64,000 nt of DNA from Ectothiorhodospira sp. BSL-9 (GTDB lineage Bacteria > Pseudomonadota > Gammaproteobacteria > Ectothiorhodospirales > Ectothiorhodospiraceae). Positions within the stretch are counted from its first letter, which is position 1. Each line of letters starts with the position of its first letter. The DNA is taken from the NCBI RefSeq assembly GCF_001632845.1, contig NZ_CP011994.1, forward strand, positions 1,550,001 to 1,614,000, written 5' to 3'. This document shows, one piece after another, positions 49,256 to 58,786 of this stretch. Under the pieces are notes generated by a model. The model saw only the letters and a program-made list of their open reading frames with translations, searched no databases and was not told where the DNA came from. Made by a program: the position numbers and the translations under genes.

Positions 49256-50452
49256 TTATTGCTGTGACTCCACCCTCACCCCATCACCCACCCGCTCACC
49301 CGGATGGGTGATCACCCACTCCCCAGGCTCCAGCCCCGACTCGATCTGCGTGCGCAGGCCGCTGCGGCGGCCCGTTTCCACTGAACGCAGGCGAGCCCGC
49401 CCCTCTTCCACCACGAAGACCGCCCAGCGATCCTGATCCCGGAACAGGGCACTGGTGGGGATGTGGACCACCTCATCCCCCTCCCACAGCACGAATCGGG
49501 CCTCCACCCGGTAACCATCCCCCAGGTGTTCCCAGGCCTCCCGGGGCGAGGTGATCCGCGACCATACCCATACCCGCTGCTCCTCCACCCCCAGGGCCGA
49601 GACCTTCTCGAAACCGGCCGGCTCCACCCGCCGTACCCGGGCCTCCAGTTCATCACCGCCGCCCCAGCGCTCCAGCACCACCCGCATCCCGGGGCGTACG
49701 CGCACGGCCTCCAGGGACAGCAGGTCCACCTGCACCTCCAGATCATCCAGGTTGCCCAGCTCCAGAACGGCCTCGCCGGCCTGGATGGGCCCCTCATCCC
49801 GTCGATGCCGCCGGGTGATGATCCCGTCGATGGGGGCTTCGAGCGTGATGGCGGCGATCTCTTCGCCGGATCGCTGGCCATCGGCGATCTCCAGTGGCAG
49901 CCGGGCCGAGGCCAGTTCGAAGCGGGCCACCTCCACCGCATGCCGTGCGGCCCGTTCGGCGGCCCGGGTGGCATCCCGCTGGGCGCGCCGACGGTCCCGT
50001 TCCTCCGAGGACACCAGGTCCCGCTGGTGCAGGTGTTCGGCCCGTTCGTACTCCACCTGGGCCAGGGTGTACTGGGTGGCGCGGGCCTCCTGTTCCGCCC
50101 TGGCGGCCTCCAGTCGGGCCCCGGCGACAAACACCGCCTCGCGGGCCTGCTCCCGGGCGCGGGGGTCCAGGGCAGGTGCCGGGACGGGTTCCATCTGAAA
50201 CAGGGGCATGCCCGCCAGCACCGCATCGCCCGGCTCCAGGGTGACCCGGCGCAGATAGCCGTGGATCGGGGCGGTCACGGTGAAGGGTTCCCGCAGTCGC
50301 GTGCGCCCTTCGTCCTCGACCACCTCGGCGAAATACCCTTGCTGCACCTGGCTGGTGCTGACCGGGATCGGTGATGGCATCAGGGCCAGGGTCAGCAGGA
50401 GCAGGAGGGTGGCGGCGACAAGGCCTATGAGGAGTTTTTTCTTCCAGGTCAT
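49256..50452 (-). CDS. Membrane-fusion adaptor of an ABC exporter
   Basis: A 398-residue HlyD/DevB-type adaptor with an N-terminal membrane anchor (LLIGLVAATLLLLLTLALM), a lipoyl domain split around a long coiled coil (about residues 90-190), a beta-barrel part (VQVDLLSLEAVRVRPGMRVVLERWGG) and a membrane-proximal end. Third gene of the ATPase-permease-adaptor operon; it should link the permease to a TolC-type channel. Residues LRRVTLEPGDAVLAGMPLF and IDGIITRRHRRDEGPIQAGEAVLELG mark the two lipoyl halves. Confidence 0.9.
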   Translation of the reverse strand: MTWKKKLLIGLVAATLLLLLTLALMPSPIPVSTSQVQQGYFAEVVEDEGRTRLREPFTVTAPIHGYLRRVTLEPGDAVLAGMPLFQMEPVPAPALDPRAREQAREAVFVAGARLEAARAEQEARATQYTLAQVEYERAEHLHQRDLVSSEERDRRRAQRDATRAAERAARHAVEVARFELASARLPLEIADGQRSGEEIAAITLEAPIDGIITRRHRRDEGPIQAGEAVLELGNLDDLEVQVDLLSLEAVRVRPGMRVVLERWGGGDELEARVRRVEPAGFEKVSALGVEEQRVWVWSRITSPREAWEHLGDGYRVEARFVLWEGDEVVHIPTSALFRDQDRWAVFVVEEGRARLRSVETGRRSGLRTQIESGLEPGEWVITHPGERVGDGVRVESQQ

Positions 50453-50480
50453 GGGTACTCACCTTTGTTCATCCAGCCCC

Positions 50481-52844
50481 TCACTCCGCCGTCTTCAACG
50501 CCGATACCATGTCCAGTTCTCGCAGCCGGCGCGCGATCAACAACAAGGACAGCACCGAGGCCAGCAGTACCCCGCCGGCGGAGAAGGCATAGCTGCGGGG
50601 CGTGATGATCATCGGCACCCGGTACATGTCCATGGTCATGGCCTCGTTGAGCAGATAGGCGAACCCGGTACCCACCAGCCAGCCCAGGGGGATGGCGGCC
50701 AGGGTGATCACGGCGATCTCGCCGATCAGGATCCAGCTCACCTCACCCCGGCTGAAACCCAGCACCCTCAGGGTGGCCAGCTCCCGGGCCCGTTCGGCAA
50801 AGGCGATACGGGCATTGTTGTACACCACCGCGAAGGTGATGGAGCCGGCCATGAGCAGCAGGATGCCCATCATCACCAGCACCGTATCACCGATGTATTC
50901 CCGGAACTGACGCTCCACGTCATCGATCTGGCCGATGCCCGCGACCCTTGGGGCCTCCCAGAGCCGGTCGAACAGGTCGGTCTCATGGGCCGTGTCGGTG
51001 AGCAGCCACACGCCACTGATGGCCGGGCCTTCGCCCATGAGCCGGTTCAGGGCGCGGCGCTCCATATAGGCACTCACGCCGATGGGCTCGTCCACGGTAC
51101 CGGCCACCTCCACGCTCACGGTGCGTCGGTGCCCCTCCAGGACCTCCACCTGAAGGGTATCCCCCGGGCGTACACCCAGATAGTCGGCCAGATATTGGGT
51201 GAGCAGCAGACCCTCTGGCGGCAGACGGGTGGGGCGATGGTCCTGGTCCAGCAGGCCCCGCAGGGCGGGTTCCGCCTCCATGCCCATGATGGCGGTGCGA
51301 TAATCCTGCCGCCCATGGCTGAGGTGCACGGGCACACTGCGATAGCCCTCGGCATGGTTCACCCCGGGCATGGCCCGCAACTCCGCCAGGGCCCGCTCCG
51401 GTGTGGGATCGGTGAAGGTGACATGCACATCCATCTTCATCACCAGTCGGTATTGCAGATCCAGCAGATGATCCACGGCATTGAACTGATAGCTGCCCAA
51501 TAGCAGCAGACTGCCCGACAGCCCGATGCCCACCATGGACATCAGCCCCTTGAGCCGGTGACGGGACAGGTTGCGGATGATGATGCGGCTGGGTTGATCC
51601 AGACGCTGCCCGAGGACGGAACGCTCCAGCCAGGAGGGACGAAAGCGCTCCGGTGCGGGTGGCCGCATGGCCTGGGCCGGAGGCAGTCGCACCGCCGCGC
51701 TCACCGCATGCCAGGTGCCCAGCAGGGCGGCGCCCGCCGAGATCACGAAGGCCAGGGCCAGGATGCGCGGCTGCAGCCGGAAACTCAGCTCGGGAAAGCG
51801 GAAATACTCCGCATAGATCTCCGCCATGGCCTCGGCGGCCCAGGCCCCCAGGGCCACCCCCAGCGCCCCGCCGCCGACCACGATGACCCCGGTGAACAGG
51901 CCATAATGGATGGCCAGATCCAGATGGCCATAGCCAAAGGCCTTGAGCAGGGCCACCTGCTGGCGCTGGGTGCGGATGATGCGGCCCATGAGCACATTGA
52001 GCAGAAAGGCAGCCACCCCCAGAAAGATGGTGGGCAGCACCCAGGCCATCACCCGCAGCTGATTCAGTTCCTCCGACAGGAAGCGATGCGAGACCTGATC
52101 GTCGCGCCCCGTGGCACCAATGCCCCCGTACAGGGCCAGGATCTGGTCCACGGCGTCGATCACATCGGCTTCCCGGGCCCCGGCCTGCAGGCTGAGCACC
52201 ACGTTGTTGAAGGCACCGTCCATGTCCATGGCATGGCCCAGGGCGCGACGGTTCATCCACAGCACACCAAAGCGGGCATAGTCGGGCAGCAGATCCGCCG
52301 GCCCCAGCTGATAGATGAACTCCGGCGAGAGCCCCACGCCGCTGATGGTCAGCCGCTCCAGCCGACCATCGATGATGGCGGTGAGGGTATCCCCCGGCGC
52401 CAGATCATGGGCCTGGGCGAAGGGCTCGCCGATCACCACCTGATCGTTGCGCCCGGATTCGGGCAGGGTTCCCTGACGCAGGTACAGCCGGTTTAGCCGA
52501 GGCTGTTCCCCATCGGGCAAGGAAACCAGCAGGCCGCGAACGGGATCGTCGAAGCCGGCCACTTCCAGGCGCACCGGGGCCTTTACCCGGGTCTGCACCT
52601 GATTCACGCCGGGGATGTCCGCCAGCCGCCCGGCCACCCCCTCGGGGGCCCGTTTCAGATCGGCGAAGACCTGAGCGAAGTGATGACTGTCGTAAAAGCG
52701 GGCCTTGGACAGGGAGATGGCGTCCAGGGTGGTCACCGCCAGGATGAGCACCATCACGCCGGCGGCGATCACCACACCAATAGCCGCCGCCTGGCCCTTG
52801 AGGTGGGCCAGGTCCCTGAGCAGTTTGCGGTGCAGCGGGGCCAT
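50481..52844 (-). CDS. FtsX/MacB-type ABC transporter permease
   Basis: About 787 residues with two FtsX permease cores. The N-terminal helix (AIGVVIAAGVMVLILAVTTLD) is followed by a periplasmic MacB-like domain, then three helices (about 265-375), a second helix near 430, a second periplasmic domain, and three C-terminal helices with LATLRVLGFSRGEVSWILIGE. These exporters work mechanically on periplasmic substrates rather than by alternating access. The start is taken as ATG 52844 (TGATG overlap with the ATPase stop); GTG 52847 is possible. Confidence 0.9.
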   Translation of the reverse strand: MAPLHRKLLRDLAHLKGQAAAIGVVIAAGVMVLILAVTTLDAISLSKARFYDSHHFAQVFADLKRAPEGVAGRLADIPGVNQVQTRVKAPVRLEVAGFDDPVRGLLVSLPDGEQPRLNRLYLRQGTLPESGRNDQVVIGEPFAQAHDLAPGDTLTAIIDGRLERLTISGVGLSPEFIYQLGPADLLPDYARFGVLWMNRRALGHAMDMDGAFNNVVLSLQAGAREADVIDAVDQILALYGGIGATGRDDQVSHRFLSEELNQLRVMAWVLPTIFLGVAAFLLNVLMGRIIRTQRQQVALLKAFGYGHLDLAIHYGLFTGVIVVGGGALGVALGAWAAEAMAEIYAEYFRFPELSFRLQPRILALAFVISAGAALLGTWHAVSAAVRLPPAQAMRPPAPERFRPSWLERSVLGQRLDQPSRIIIRNLSRHRLKGLMSMVGIGLSGSLLLLGSYQFNAVDHLLDLQYRLVMKMDVHVTFTDPTPERALAELRAMPGVNHAEGYRSVPVHLSHGRQDYRTAIMGMEAEPALRGLLDQDHRPTRLPPEGLLLTQYLADYLGVRPGDTLQVEVLEGHRRTVSVEVAGTVDEPIGVSAYMERRALNRLMGEGPAISGVWLLTDTAHETDLFDRLWEAPRVAGIGQIDDVERQFREYIGDTVLVMMGILLLMAGSITFAVVYNNARIAFAERARELATLRVLGFSRGEVSWILIGEIAVITLAAIPLGWLVGTGFAYLLNEAMTMDMYRVPMIITPRSYAFSAGGVLLASVLSLLLIARRLRELDMVSALKTAE

Positions 52845-53569
52845 CACCAGGAAAGCTGGGAGGGGGATTTGCGCCCCGGGTTATCGGTGACCTCCTGCAC
52901 CCTTCCATCGGCCAAACGAATCACCCGGTCGGCCATCTCCCCGATGACGGCGTTATGTGTGATCACCGCCGTGGTGGTACCCAGCTCAACATTGATATCC
53001 TGCAATACCTGCAGCACACGGATGCCCGTGGTGGAATCCAGGGCGCCGGTGGGCTCGTCGCAGAGCAGCACGTCGGGCCGTTTGGCCACCGCCCGGGCAA
53101 TGGCCACCCGCTGCTGCTCTCCGCCGGAGAGCTGGGAAGGGAAGTGGTCCAGCCGTGAGGACAGGCCCACCATCTCCAGGGCCGCCTCGGGCGTCATGGG
53201 GTTGCGGGCGATCTCGGTGACAATGGCCACGTTCTCCCGGGCGGTGAGGCTGGAGATGAGGTTGTAGAATTGGAACACAAAGCCCACATGGTGGCGGCGA
53301 AACCGGGTGAGGCTCTTCTCCGTGGCGTTGACCAGGTCCTGCTCCCGGTAGCGCACCTCACCGCTGGACGCAGTGTCCAGGCCGCCCAGGATGTTCAGCA
53401 GGGTGGACTTGCCGGAGCCCGAGGCCCCGAGCATCACCACCAGTTCGCCGGCATACAGGGACAGGTCCACCCCGCGCAGGGCGTGGATTGCCACCTCACC
53501 CATGACGTAGGTCTTGGTCAGGTGGCGGGTGAAAAAGACCATTTCTTTGGTGTGGGCATGATCAGGCAC
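52844..53569 (-). CDS. ABC transporter ATP-binding protein (MacB/LolD type)
   Basis: A 241-residue ATPase of the LolD/MacB/FtsE branch: Walker [11 protein letters not shown]-loop VFQFYNLI, signature [14 protein letters not shown], Walker [15 protein letters not shown]-loop ITHN. It powers the adjacent permease. The GTG start at 53569 is preceded by AAGGGAA. First gene of the exporter operon, divergent from kaiC with a 137-bp shared upstream region. Substrate cannot be inferred; the DevBCA and MacAB relatives export glycolipids, peptides or macrolides. Confidence 0.93.
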   Translation of the reverse strand: MPDHAHTKEMVFFTRHLTKTYVMGEVAIHALRGVDLSLYAGELVVMLGASGSGKSTLLNILGGLDTASSGEVRYREQDLVNATEKSLTRFRRHHVGFVFQFYNLISSLTARENVAIVTEIARNPMTPEAALEMVGLSSRLDHFPSQLSGGEQQRVAIARAVAKRPDVLLCDEPTGALDSTTGIRVLQVLQDINVELGTTTAVITHNAVIGEMADRVIRLADGRVQEVTDNPGRKSPSQLSW

Positions 53570-53706
53570 ACGCTATTCCCTTGAAACCAAAGGGCCATGG
53601 ACGCAGTATGCGGTTCACGCATCGGGCCCACAAGCAATCGGCTATCGTACTGGGTACCTGAGGGCAGCTTGCGGCGGCGCCCGTCCATCCTCAATGGGAG
53701 ATCACC

Positions 53707-55380
53707 TTGAATTCATCAAAACCGGAAACCATCAATACCGGCATCCAGGGCCTGGACTTTGTGCTGCAGGGCGGCTTGCCGCGCGGCCGTCCCTCTCTGG
53801 TCCGCGGTGGTCCGGGCACCGGCAAGACGGTGATCTCCTTGACCTTTCTCTGCCATGGCATCAGCCAGGGTGAGCCCGGCGTACTGGTCACCTTCGATGA
53901 GGACCCCGAGGCCCTGCTGCACCACGCACTGGGCTTTGGCTTCCCCGCCGACACCTACGTGAAGGAAGGCAGCCTGCGCATCCTCGACATGCGCCCCGAT
54001 CAAAGCGAGACGGCGGGGGAGGGGATCGAGCTCACCGCCATCCTCACCCGTATCGAACATGCCCTCAAGCAGACCGGCGCTCACCGCCTGGTGCTGGACG
54101 CCATCGACGGCATGGAGGGGGCCTTTCCCGGTCAGGCAGGGCTGCGCAAGGAACTCAATCGGGTGTTCAACTGGGTGCGCGAACTGGAGGTGACCACCTT
54201 GATCACCACCGGCGAGGTGGAGAACTTCAGCACCCGGTTCGGCCTGGAGGACTACATCGCCGACTGCGTGATCGCCCTCAAGCAGGAGGTGAACAATCGG
54301 GTGATGACCCGCCTGTTGCGGGTGGTGAAACGCCGTGGCGGCCCGCATAACACCGGGGAGTTCCCCTTCCTGCTCGACTCACAGGGCATTTTCATGGTGC
54401 CGGTGAGCGGCGCGGTGCTGGATGCCCGGGTTTCCAGCGAACGCATCTCCAGTGGCGTGCCCGGTCTGGATCAGATGCTCGGCGGCAAGGGCCCCTACAA
54501 GGGCTCCACCATCCTGCTGTCAGGTCAGGCGGGCACCGGCAAGACCAGCCTGGCCTCGGCCTTTGCCCAGGCGGCGTGCCGGCGCGGCGATAAGGTGCTG
54601 TACATCAGTTTCGAGGAGAGCGTGGACGAGCTGGTGCGCAATCAGAGCAGCATCGGCGGCGAACTGGCCCATCACGCCGGCCCGGAGGGTGAGTACCGTT
54701 TGGTCATGGAGCCGGTGCGGGCCATCGAAATGGGCCTTGAGGAGCACCTGATGCGCATCATGCGCGCCCTCAGCCAGCACCGACCCGACCTGATGGTGCT
54801 CGATCCCATCAGCAGTTTCGCCAATCGCTACGAGGGTGATGGCGCCAAGGAAATGTTGCTCAGGCTCATGTACCTCATCAAGGAACAGGGCATCACGACG
54901 GTGACTACGGAGCTGCTGGGTGACGCCAGCGGCGGCGTGAGTCACCTGGACGTGTCGTCCCTGATCGATGTGTGGATCAAGCTGCGTCGCCACGAGGGCA
55001 ATGGCGAGCTGAACCGCCTGATCACGGTGATCAAGGCCCGTGGCCTGGCCATCTCCAATCAGGTGAAGGAATTCCGCATGACCGATGCGGGCATGACCAT
55101 CGAGGACCCGTATGTGGGCGAGAGTGGCATCGTCTATGGCACGGCCCGGCATGCACGTCAGGCGGAGGATGACCAGGTCATTGCCCAGTTGCATCAGGAA
55201 CTGGAGCAGGCCCGGCGTCTGCGTGAGGAAACAGAAGAGATCAACGCGGCCCGTGAACGACTGGCCCGGGCCGAGCGCGAGGCCCGAGCGGTGGACCTGG
55301 ACCGTCATGTGATGGAACTGGAGCGGCGCCTGGCGTCCATCGAGGGTGCCCGTTCGGCCATCCGCAGGAGTCGCCAATGA
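53707..55380 (+). CDS. kaiC: KaiC-family double-ATPase with C-terminal coiled coil
   Basis: 557 residues with two RecA-like KaiC domains: CI with Walker A GGPGTGKT (residues 34-41), CII with GQAGTGKT (273-280) and catalytic FEES. The cyanobacterial phosphorylation pair Ser431-Thr432 aligns with Ser417-Ser418 here (LDVSSLID), so phosphorylation is possible. After CII, residues about 470-557 form an Arg/Glu-rich coiled coil, a feature known from KaiA-independent KaiC proteins of purple bacteria such as Rhodobacter sphaeroides. The start is TTG with GGGAG upstream. kaiB overlaps its stop; no kaiA or clock kinase gene is adjacent. Confidence 0.93.
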   Translation: MNSSKPETINTGIQGLDFVLQGGLPRGRPSLVRGGPGTGKTVISLTFLCHGISQGEPGVLVTFDEDPEALLHHALGFGFPADTYVKEGSLRILDMRPDQSETAGEGIELTAILTRIEHALKQTGAHRLVLDAIDGMEGAFPGQAGLRKELNRVFNWVRELEVTTLITTGEVENFSTRFGLEDYIADCVIALKQEVNNRVMTRLLRVVKRRGGPHNTGEFPFLLDSQGIFMVPVSGAVLDARVSSERISSGVPGLDQMLGGKGPYKGSTILLSGQAGTGKTSLASAFAQAACRRGDKVLYISFEESVDELVRNQSSIGGELAHHAGPEGEYRLVMEPVRAIEMGLEEHLMRIMRALSQHRPDLMVLDPISSFANRYEGDGAKEMLLRLMYLIKEQGITTVTTELLGDASGGVSHLDVSSLIDVWIKLRRHEGNGELNRLITVIKARGLAISNQVKEFRMTDAGMTIEDPYVGESGIVYGTARHARQAEDDQVIAQLHQELEQARRLREETEEINAARERLARAEREARAVDLDRHVMELERRLASIEGARSAIRRSRQ

Positions 55381-55658
55381 CGCAGTACCTGCTCAGGCTC
55401 TACATCGCCGGCATGACCCCGGCCGCCCGCCGCGCCATCGAGAATCTGGATGCGCTGATGGCGGATATGGCGGGGCAGGAAATGGACATGCAGGTGGAAG
55501 TGGTGGACATCCTGGAGCGCCCGCAGTTGGCCGAGGATGAGCGCATCCTGGCCACCCCGGTGGTGGTGCGCAAGCTCCCACCCCCGGTGCGGCGGGTGGT
55601 GGGGGATCTGTCCGAACGGGAGCGGGTGCTGGTGGGGCTGGATATTCTGGAGCGGTAG
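55377..55658 (+). CDS. kaiB: KaiB-family protein
   Basis: A 93-residue thioredoxin-like KaiB (LLRLYIAGMTPAARRAIENLDAL, EVVDILERPQLAEDERILATPVVVRKLPPPVRRVVGD). In known systems KaiB binds the CI ring of KaiC after switching fold and opposes phosphorylation or drives dephosphorylation. Its ATG overlaps the kaiC stop (ATGA), giving strict co-expression. Length is that of the short form without the cyanobacterial acidic tail. Convergent with gshA with a 5-bp gap. Confidence 0.94.
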   Translation: MTQYLLRLYIAGMTPAARRAIENLDALMADMAGQEMDMQVEVVDILERPQLAEDERILATPVVVRKLPPPVRRVVGDLSERERVLVGLDILER

Positions 55659-55663
55659 GGGGT

Positions 55664-57235
55664 CTATTGGGCAAAATACCGCCGCAGATACTCCCCGAAC
55701 TCCACTTCATCCTCCGCCTCCATGGCCCGCTGCTGCGCCAGCGACACGCGGGCCTGCTCCTCCAGTTCCGCCTCCCTGGCCCCATCCAGCCGCGTATCCC
55801 GAAAACAGGCTGCGTGCTCCCGGGACATGCGCTTGGCCACGTGATGGAACCCCTCCTCGTTCTGTGCCATTCGTGCCAGCATCTGTGCCGATGGGGTCAG
55901 ATCCGCGTTGTCCACCTTGGCCTTCTGGCTTGCCAGTGATGCCGTGTAGGGCCTGGCCGGATCATCGCCATCCAGAATGCGGCACAAGGGCTCCATGGCC
56001 TGCAGGACCTCCTCGGCCCAGTAACGAAGCGAGATCTGTTCACCCCCACGCATCAGCTTGAGGGAAGGGTCCCGGCCCCGATGGGCGGTGGCGCCCTGAT
56101 TGTGGTCGATGGCAAACCGCTCCAGTTCACTGATGGGCGGGCTGTCGTTGAGCAGGGCGAAGATCATCAGGGCTTCCAGGAAATACAACTGGGACTCGCC
56201 CACTCCCAGGGGCTCAAAGGCGTTGATGTCCACCGACCGCAGTTCCACATAGGCCACCCCGCCCCGGCGCAGGGCCGCCGTGGGCTTCTCATTGCCCTGG
56301 GGGATGGGCTTGGGACGCACGGTACTGTAGTACTCGTTCTCGATCTGCAGGATGTTGGCGTTGAGCTGGCGATACTCCCCGTCCACCACCACGCCCAGGC
56401 GCTCGTACTCGGGCGAGGGCGTGGCAATGGCCCGGCCCAGGCTCTGCACATAGCCTTCCAGGTTGTCGTAGTTGGCCTTGATGCCGCTCTCTTCCTCCTT
56501 GCGGTTCTGATAGCCGATGTCCCCCAGGCGCAGGCTGGTGGCATAGGGCTCGTAATAGGTGCCCTCATCAAATTCCGCCAGGGTGGTGGGCTTGCCCGCC
56601 AGGAAGGATTTGCACACCGCTGGCGAAGCCCCGAACAGGTAGGGCACCAGCCAGCCCAGGCGCTGCAGGTTGCGCAACATGCCAAAGTAGATTTCGTCCC
56701 GAAAGGCGCGCTCCTCGCCACCAGCACCCAGGATCTCCTGATAGGCCGGCCAGAAGGCCTGGCTCATGGAAAAGTTGAAATGCACGCCGGCGATCACCTG
56801 CATCAGCCGCCCGTAGCGCAGCCCCAGCCCCAGGCGGTAGACGGTCTTCATGCGTCCGGCGTTGGAGTGTCCGTAACGGGCCACGGGGATGCCCCGCTCG
56901 CCCTCCAGCACGCAGGGCATGCTGGTGGCCCAGAGCAGTTCCTCGCCGATGCGCGGATAGGTGAACAGGTGCAGGTCCCGCATGAAGTCCAGGGCCTCCC
57001 GGGCACTGGTGCAGGGCGGGGTGATGAACTCCAGCAGGGCCTCGGAATAGTCCGTGGTGATCCAGGGGTGGGTGAGGGCGGAACCCAGAGCCGCGGGATG
57101 CGGGGTCTGGGCGATGCCGCCGTCAGCGCGCACGCGCAGGCTCTCCTTCTCCAGACCAATCAGGCCGCTGCGCAGTGTGTGGGCCTGTTCGCGGGACAGC
57201 AGACGCTCCAGGCGGGCTTGGTAGGATGCGTACAA
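55664..57235 (-). CDS. gshA: Glutamate-cysteine ligase GshA
   Basis: First enzyme of glutathione synthesis, joining glutamate and cysteine. 523 residues of the E. coli type (518). Seen: IGLEKESLRV (Mg/ATP site), ITTDYSEALLEFITPP, GVHFNFSMS, NLQRLGWLVPYLFGASPAVC, RLGDIGYQN, VELRSVDINAFEPLG. The start is assigned to TTG 57235, eleven residues before LERLLS, because no ATG exists before the conserved core and AAGGA lies 9 nt upstream. The longer frame reading upstream crosses the divergent mtfA region and is not credible. Confidence 0.93.
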   Translation of the reverse strand: MYASYQARLERLLSREQAHTLRSGLIGLEKESLRVRADGGIAQTPHPAALGSALTHPWITTDYSEALLEFITPPCTSAREALDFMRDLHLFTYPRIGEELLWATSMPCVLEGERGIPVARYGHSNAGRMKTVYRLGLGLRYGRLMQVIAGVHFNFSMSQAFWPAYQEILGAGGEERAFRDEIYFGMLRNLQRLGWLVPYLFGASPAVCKSFLAGKPTTLAEFDEGTYYEPYATSLRLGDIGYQNRKEEESGIKANYDNLEGYVQSLGRAIATPSPEYERLGVVVDGEYRQLNANILQIENEYYSTVRPKPIPQGNEKPTAALRRGGVAYVELRSVDINAFEPLGVGESQLYFLEALMIFALLNDSPPISELERFAIDHNQGATAHRGRDPSLKLMRGGEQISLRYWAEEVLQAMEPLCRILDGDDPARPYTASLASQKAKVDNADLTPSAQMLARMAQNEEGFHHVAKRMSREHAACFRDTRLDGAREAELEEQARVSLAQQRAMEAEDEVEFGEYLRRYFAQ

Positions 57236-57386
57236 CGTGGCGGATCCTTCGTCTTTTGAATGGCTTGTATGGATGATTGCGCCCCCAAGAATACTGCATG
57301 GCGGCGCGCCTGTGGGCCGTGCCCCATGACATGCTGCCGCATCTGGCTGATAATGCCCGCAGACCCAAGCCCGCGCCGACCACTCC

Positions 57387-58172
57387 ATGGCCTCCCTGCT
57401 CCGCGCCTGGCAACGCCGCCGCGCGCTTGCCCGAGATACCATTCCGCCCGCCCTGTGGCAGCAGGGGGTGGAGTCCGTGATGCTGCTGGATGGCATGGAC
57501 GACGCCTCCCTGCAACGGTTGCGGCGCCTGGTGGTGCCCTTTCTGGCGGAAAAGCGTCTCTACGGGGCTCATGGTCTGGAGGTGACTCCGGCCATGGCCC
57601 TGAACATCGCCCTGCAGGCCTGCCTGCCCATCCTTGAACTCGGCCTGGACTGGTACGACGAGTGGGCCACGATCGTCGTCTATGAAGATGACTTTCTCCC
57701 GCATCATGAGGTGATGGACGAGATGGGCATCCTGCACGTGGAGGACATGCCCTACAGCGGCGAGGCCTGGGAACGCGGCCCGGTGCTGTTATCCTGGGGA
57801 GCCATGGCCCGGGGCGAAACCCTGGCCATCCATGAGTTCACCCACACCCTGGACATGCGCAATGGCGCCGCCAACGGCATGCCACCCCTGCACCGGGAGA
57901 TGCGGGTGTCGGACTGGACCCGGATCATGACCGCGGCCTACGATGACCTGAACCGGCGCCTGGATCTGGAACAACCCAGCGATTTTGATCCCTATGCCGC
58001 CACCGATCCCGGAGAGTTCTTTGCCGTGATGAGTGAGTATTTCTTCGCCCGGCCCCGGGTACTTCAGCGGGAATATCCGGATGTCCATGCACAGTTCCGC
58101 CAGTTCTACCGCCAGGATCCGGCAGAGCGTCGGATGTTGAGGGCGCCCATGCCCATCAGGAGTGACAGATGA
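57387..58172 (+). CDS. mtfA: Zinc peptidase MtfA (M90 family)
   Basis: 261 residues. The zinc motif HEFTH with the third ligand Glu further on (DPGEFFAVMSEYFF), and the family blocks LNIALQACLPILELGLDWYD, VLLSWGAMARGETLAIHEFTHTLDMRNGAANG identify MtfA. E. coli MtfA is a cytosolic aminopeptidase that binds and inactivates the glucose-PTS repressor Mlc; no pts or mlc gene is in the window, so the target may differ. The stop overlaps the next gene (ATGA), starting a chain of overlapping genes up to cobW. Confidence 0.93.
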   Translation: MASLLRAWQRRRALARDTIPPALWQQGVESVMLLDGMDDASLQRLRRLVVPFLAEKRLYGAHGLEVTPAMALNIALQACLPILELGLDWYDEWATIVVYEDDFLPHHEVMDEMGILHVEDMPYSGEAWERGPVLLSWGAMARGETLAIHEFTHTLDMRNGAANGMPPLHREMRVSDWTRIMTAAYDDLNRRLDLEQPSDFDPYAATDPGEFFAVMSEYFFARPRVLQREYPDVHAQFRQFYRQDPAERRMLRAPMPIRSDR

Positions 58173-58786
58173 GCCAGCTTCGCGATCAACTTCTCAAGGC
58201 CGGCCTGGTCACCGAGGAACAGGCCCAAAAGGCCGAGGAGGTTCAGAATCGTCCTTCCCGTGCCCGGGATGGACGCCCGGCGCGGGGCGGCGGGCAGGGC
58301 CGGTCGGACAACCGCAAGGGTGGGGCGGCTCGCACCAAGAAGGCCCGCCCTCAGGGCCGTACGGACAAGCCCCGGCGGGCCCCGGAGCGCGAGGCGCGGG
58401 CGCCGGCATCGGCACCCGATGGGCCTGCCAGGCCCTCCAGGGGGAATCGTGGACAACCCAGTCCCCAGGCACGCGCCCTCAAGCAGGAACTCAGGGAATT
58501 GATTGCCGCGCATCGGGTCAATCAGGATCAGGCCGAGCAGCCCTATCACTTCCAGGTGGGGCAGACCATCAAGCATCTGTATGTCACCGAGGAGCAGCAG
58601 GCGCAGCTGGCCGATGGGCAGCTGTGCATCGCCTTTCTGGACGGACGTCGGCATCTGCTGCCTGCCGTCATTGGTCGTCAGATCCTGGAGCGGGACCCGA
58701 GTCGAACCGTGGTCTTCCCCGGAGAGCCTGATGAAGAGGTCGATCCGGTATCCACCCCACCCCAAGAGGAAGAACATCGCCCATGA
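58169..58786 (+). CDS. DUF2058/YaiL-like protein
   Basis: A 205-residue basic protein of the YaiL family (SQLRDQLLKAGLVTEEQAQKAE at the N-terminus; C-terminal domain ELRELIAAHRVNQDQAEQPYHF, VGQTIKHLYVTEEQQAQLADGQL). The middle, about residues 25-105, is Arg/Gly/Pro-rich and disordered, suggesting nucleic-acid binding. Function is unknown; family members are annotated as nucleoprotein/polynucleotide-associated. It overlaps both neighbours by 4 nt (mtfA upstream, the FliL-like gene downstream). Confidence 0.88.
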   Translation: MSQLRDQLLKAGLVTEEQAQKAEEVQNRPSRARDGRPARGGGQGRSDNRKGGAARTKKARPQGRTDKPRRAPEREARAPASAPDGPARPSRGNRGQPSPQARALKQELRELIAAHRVNQDQAEQPYHFQVGQTIKHLYVTEEQQAQLADGQLCIAFLDGRRHLLPAVIGRQILERDPSRTVVFPGEPDEEVDPVSTPPQEEEHRP

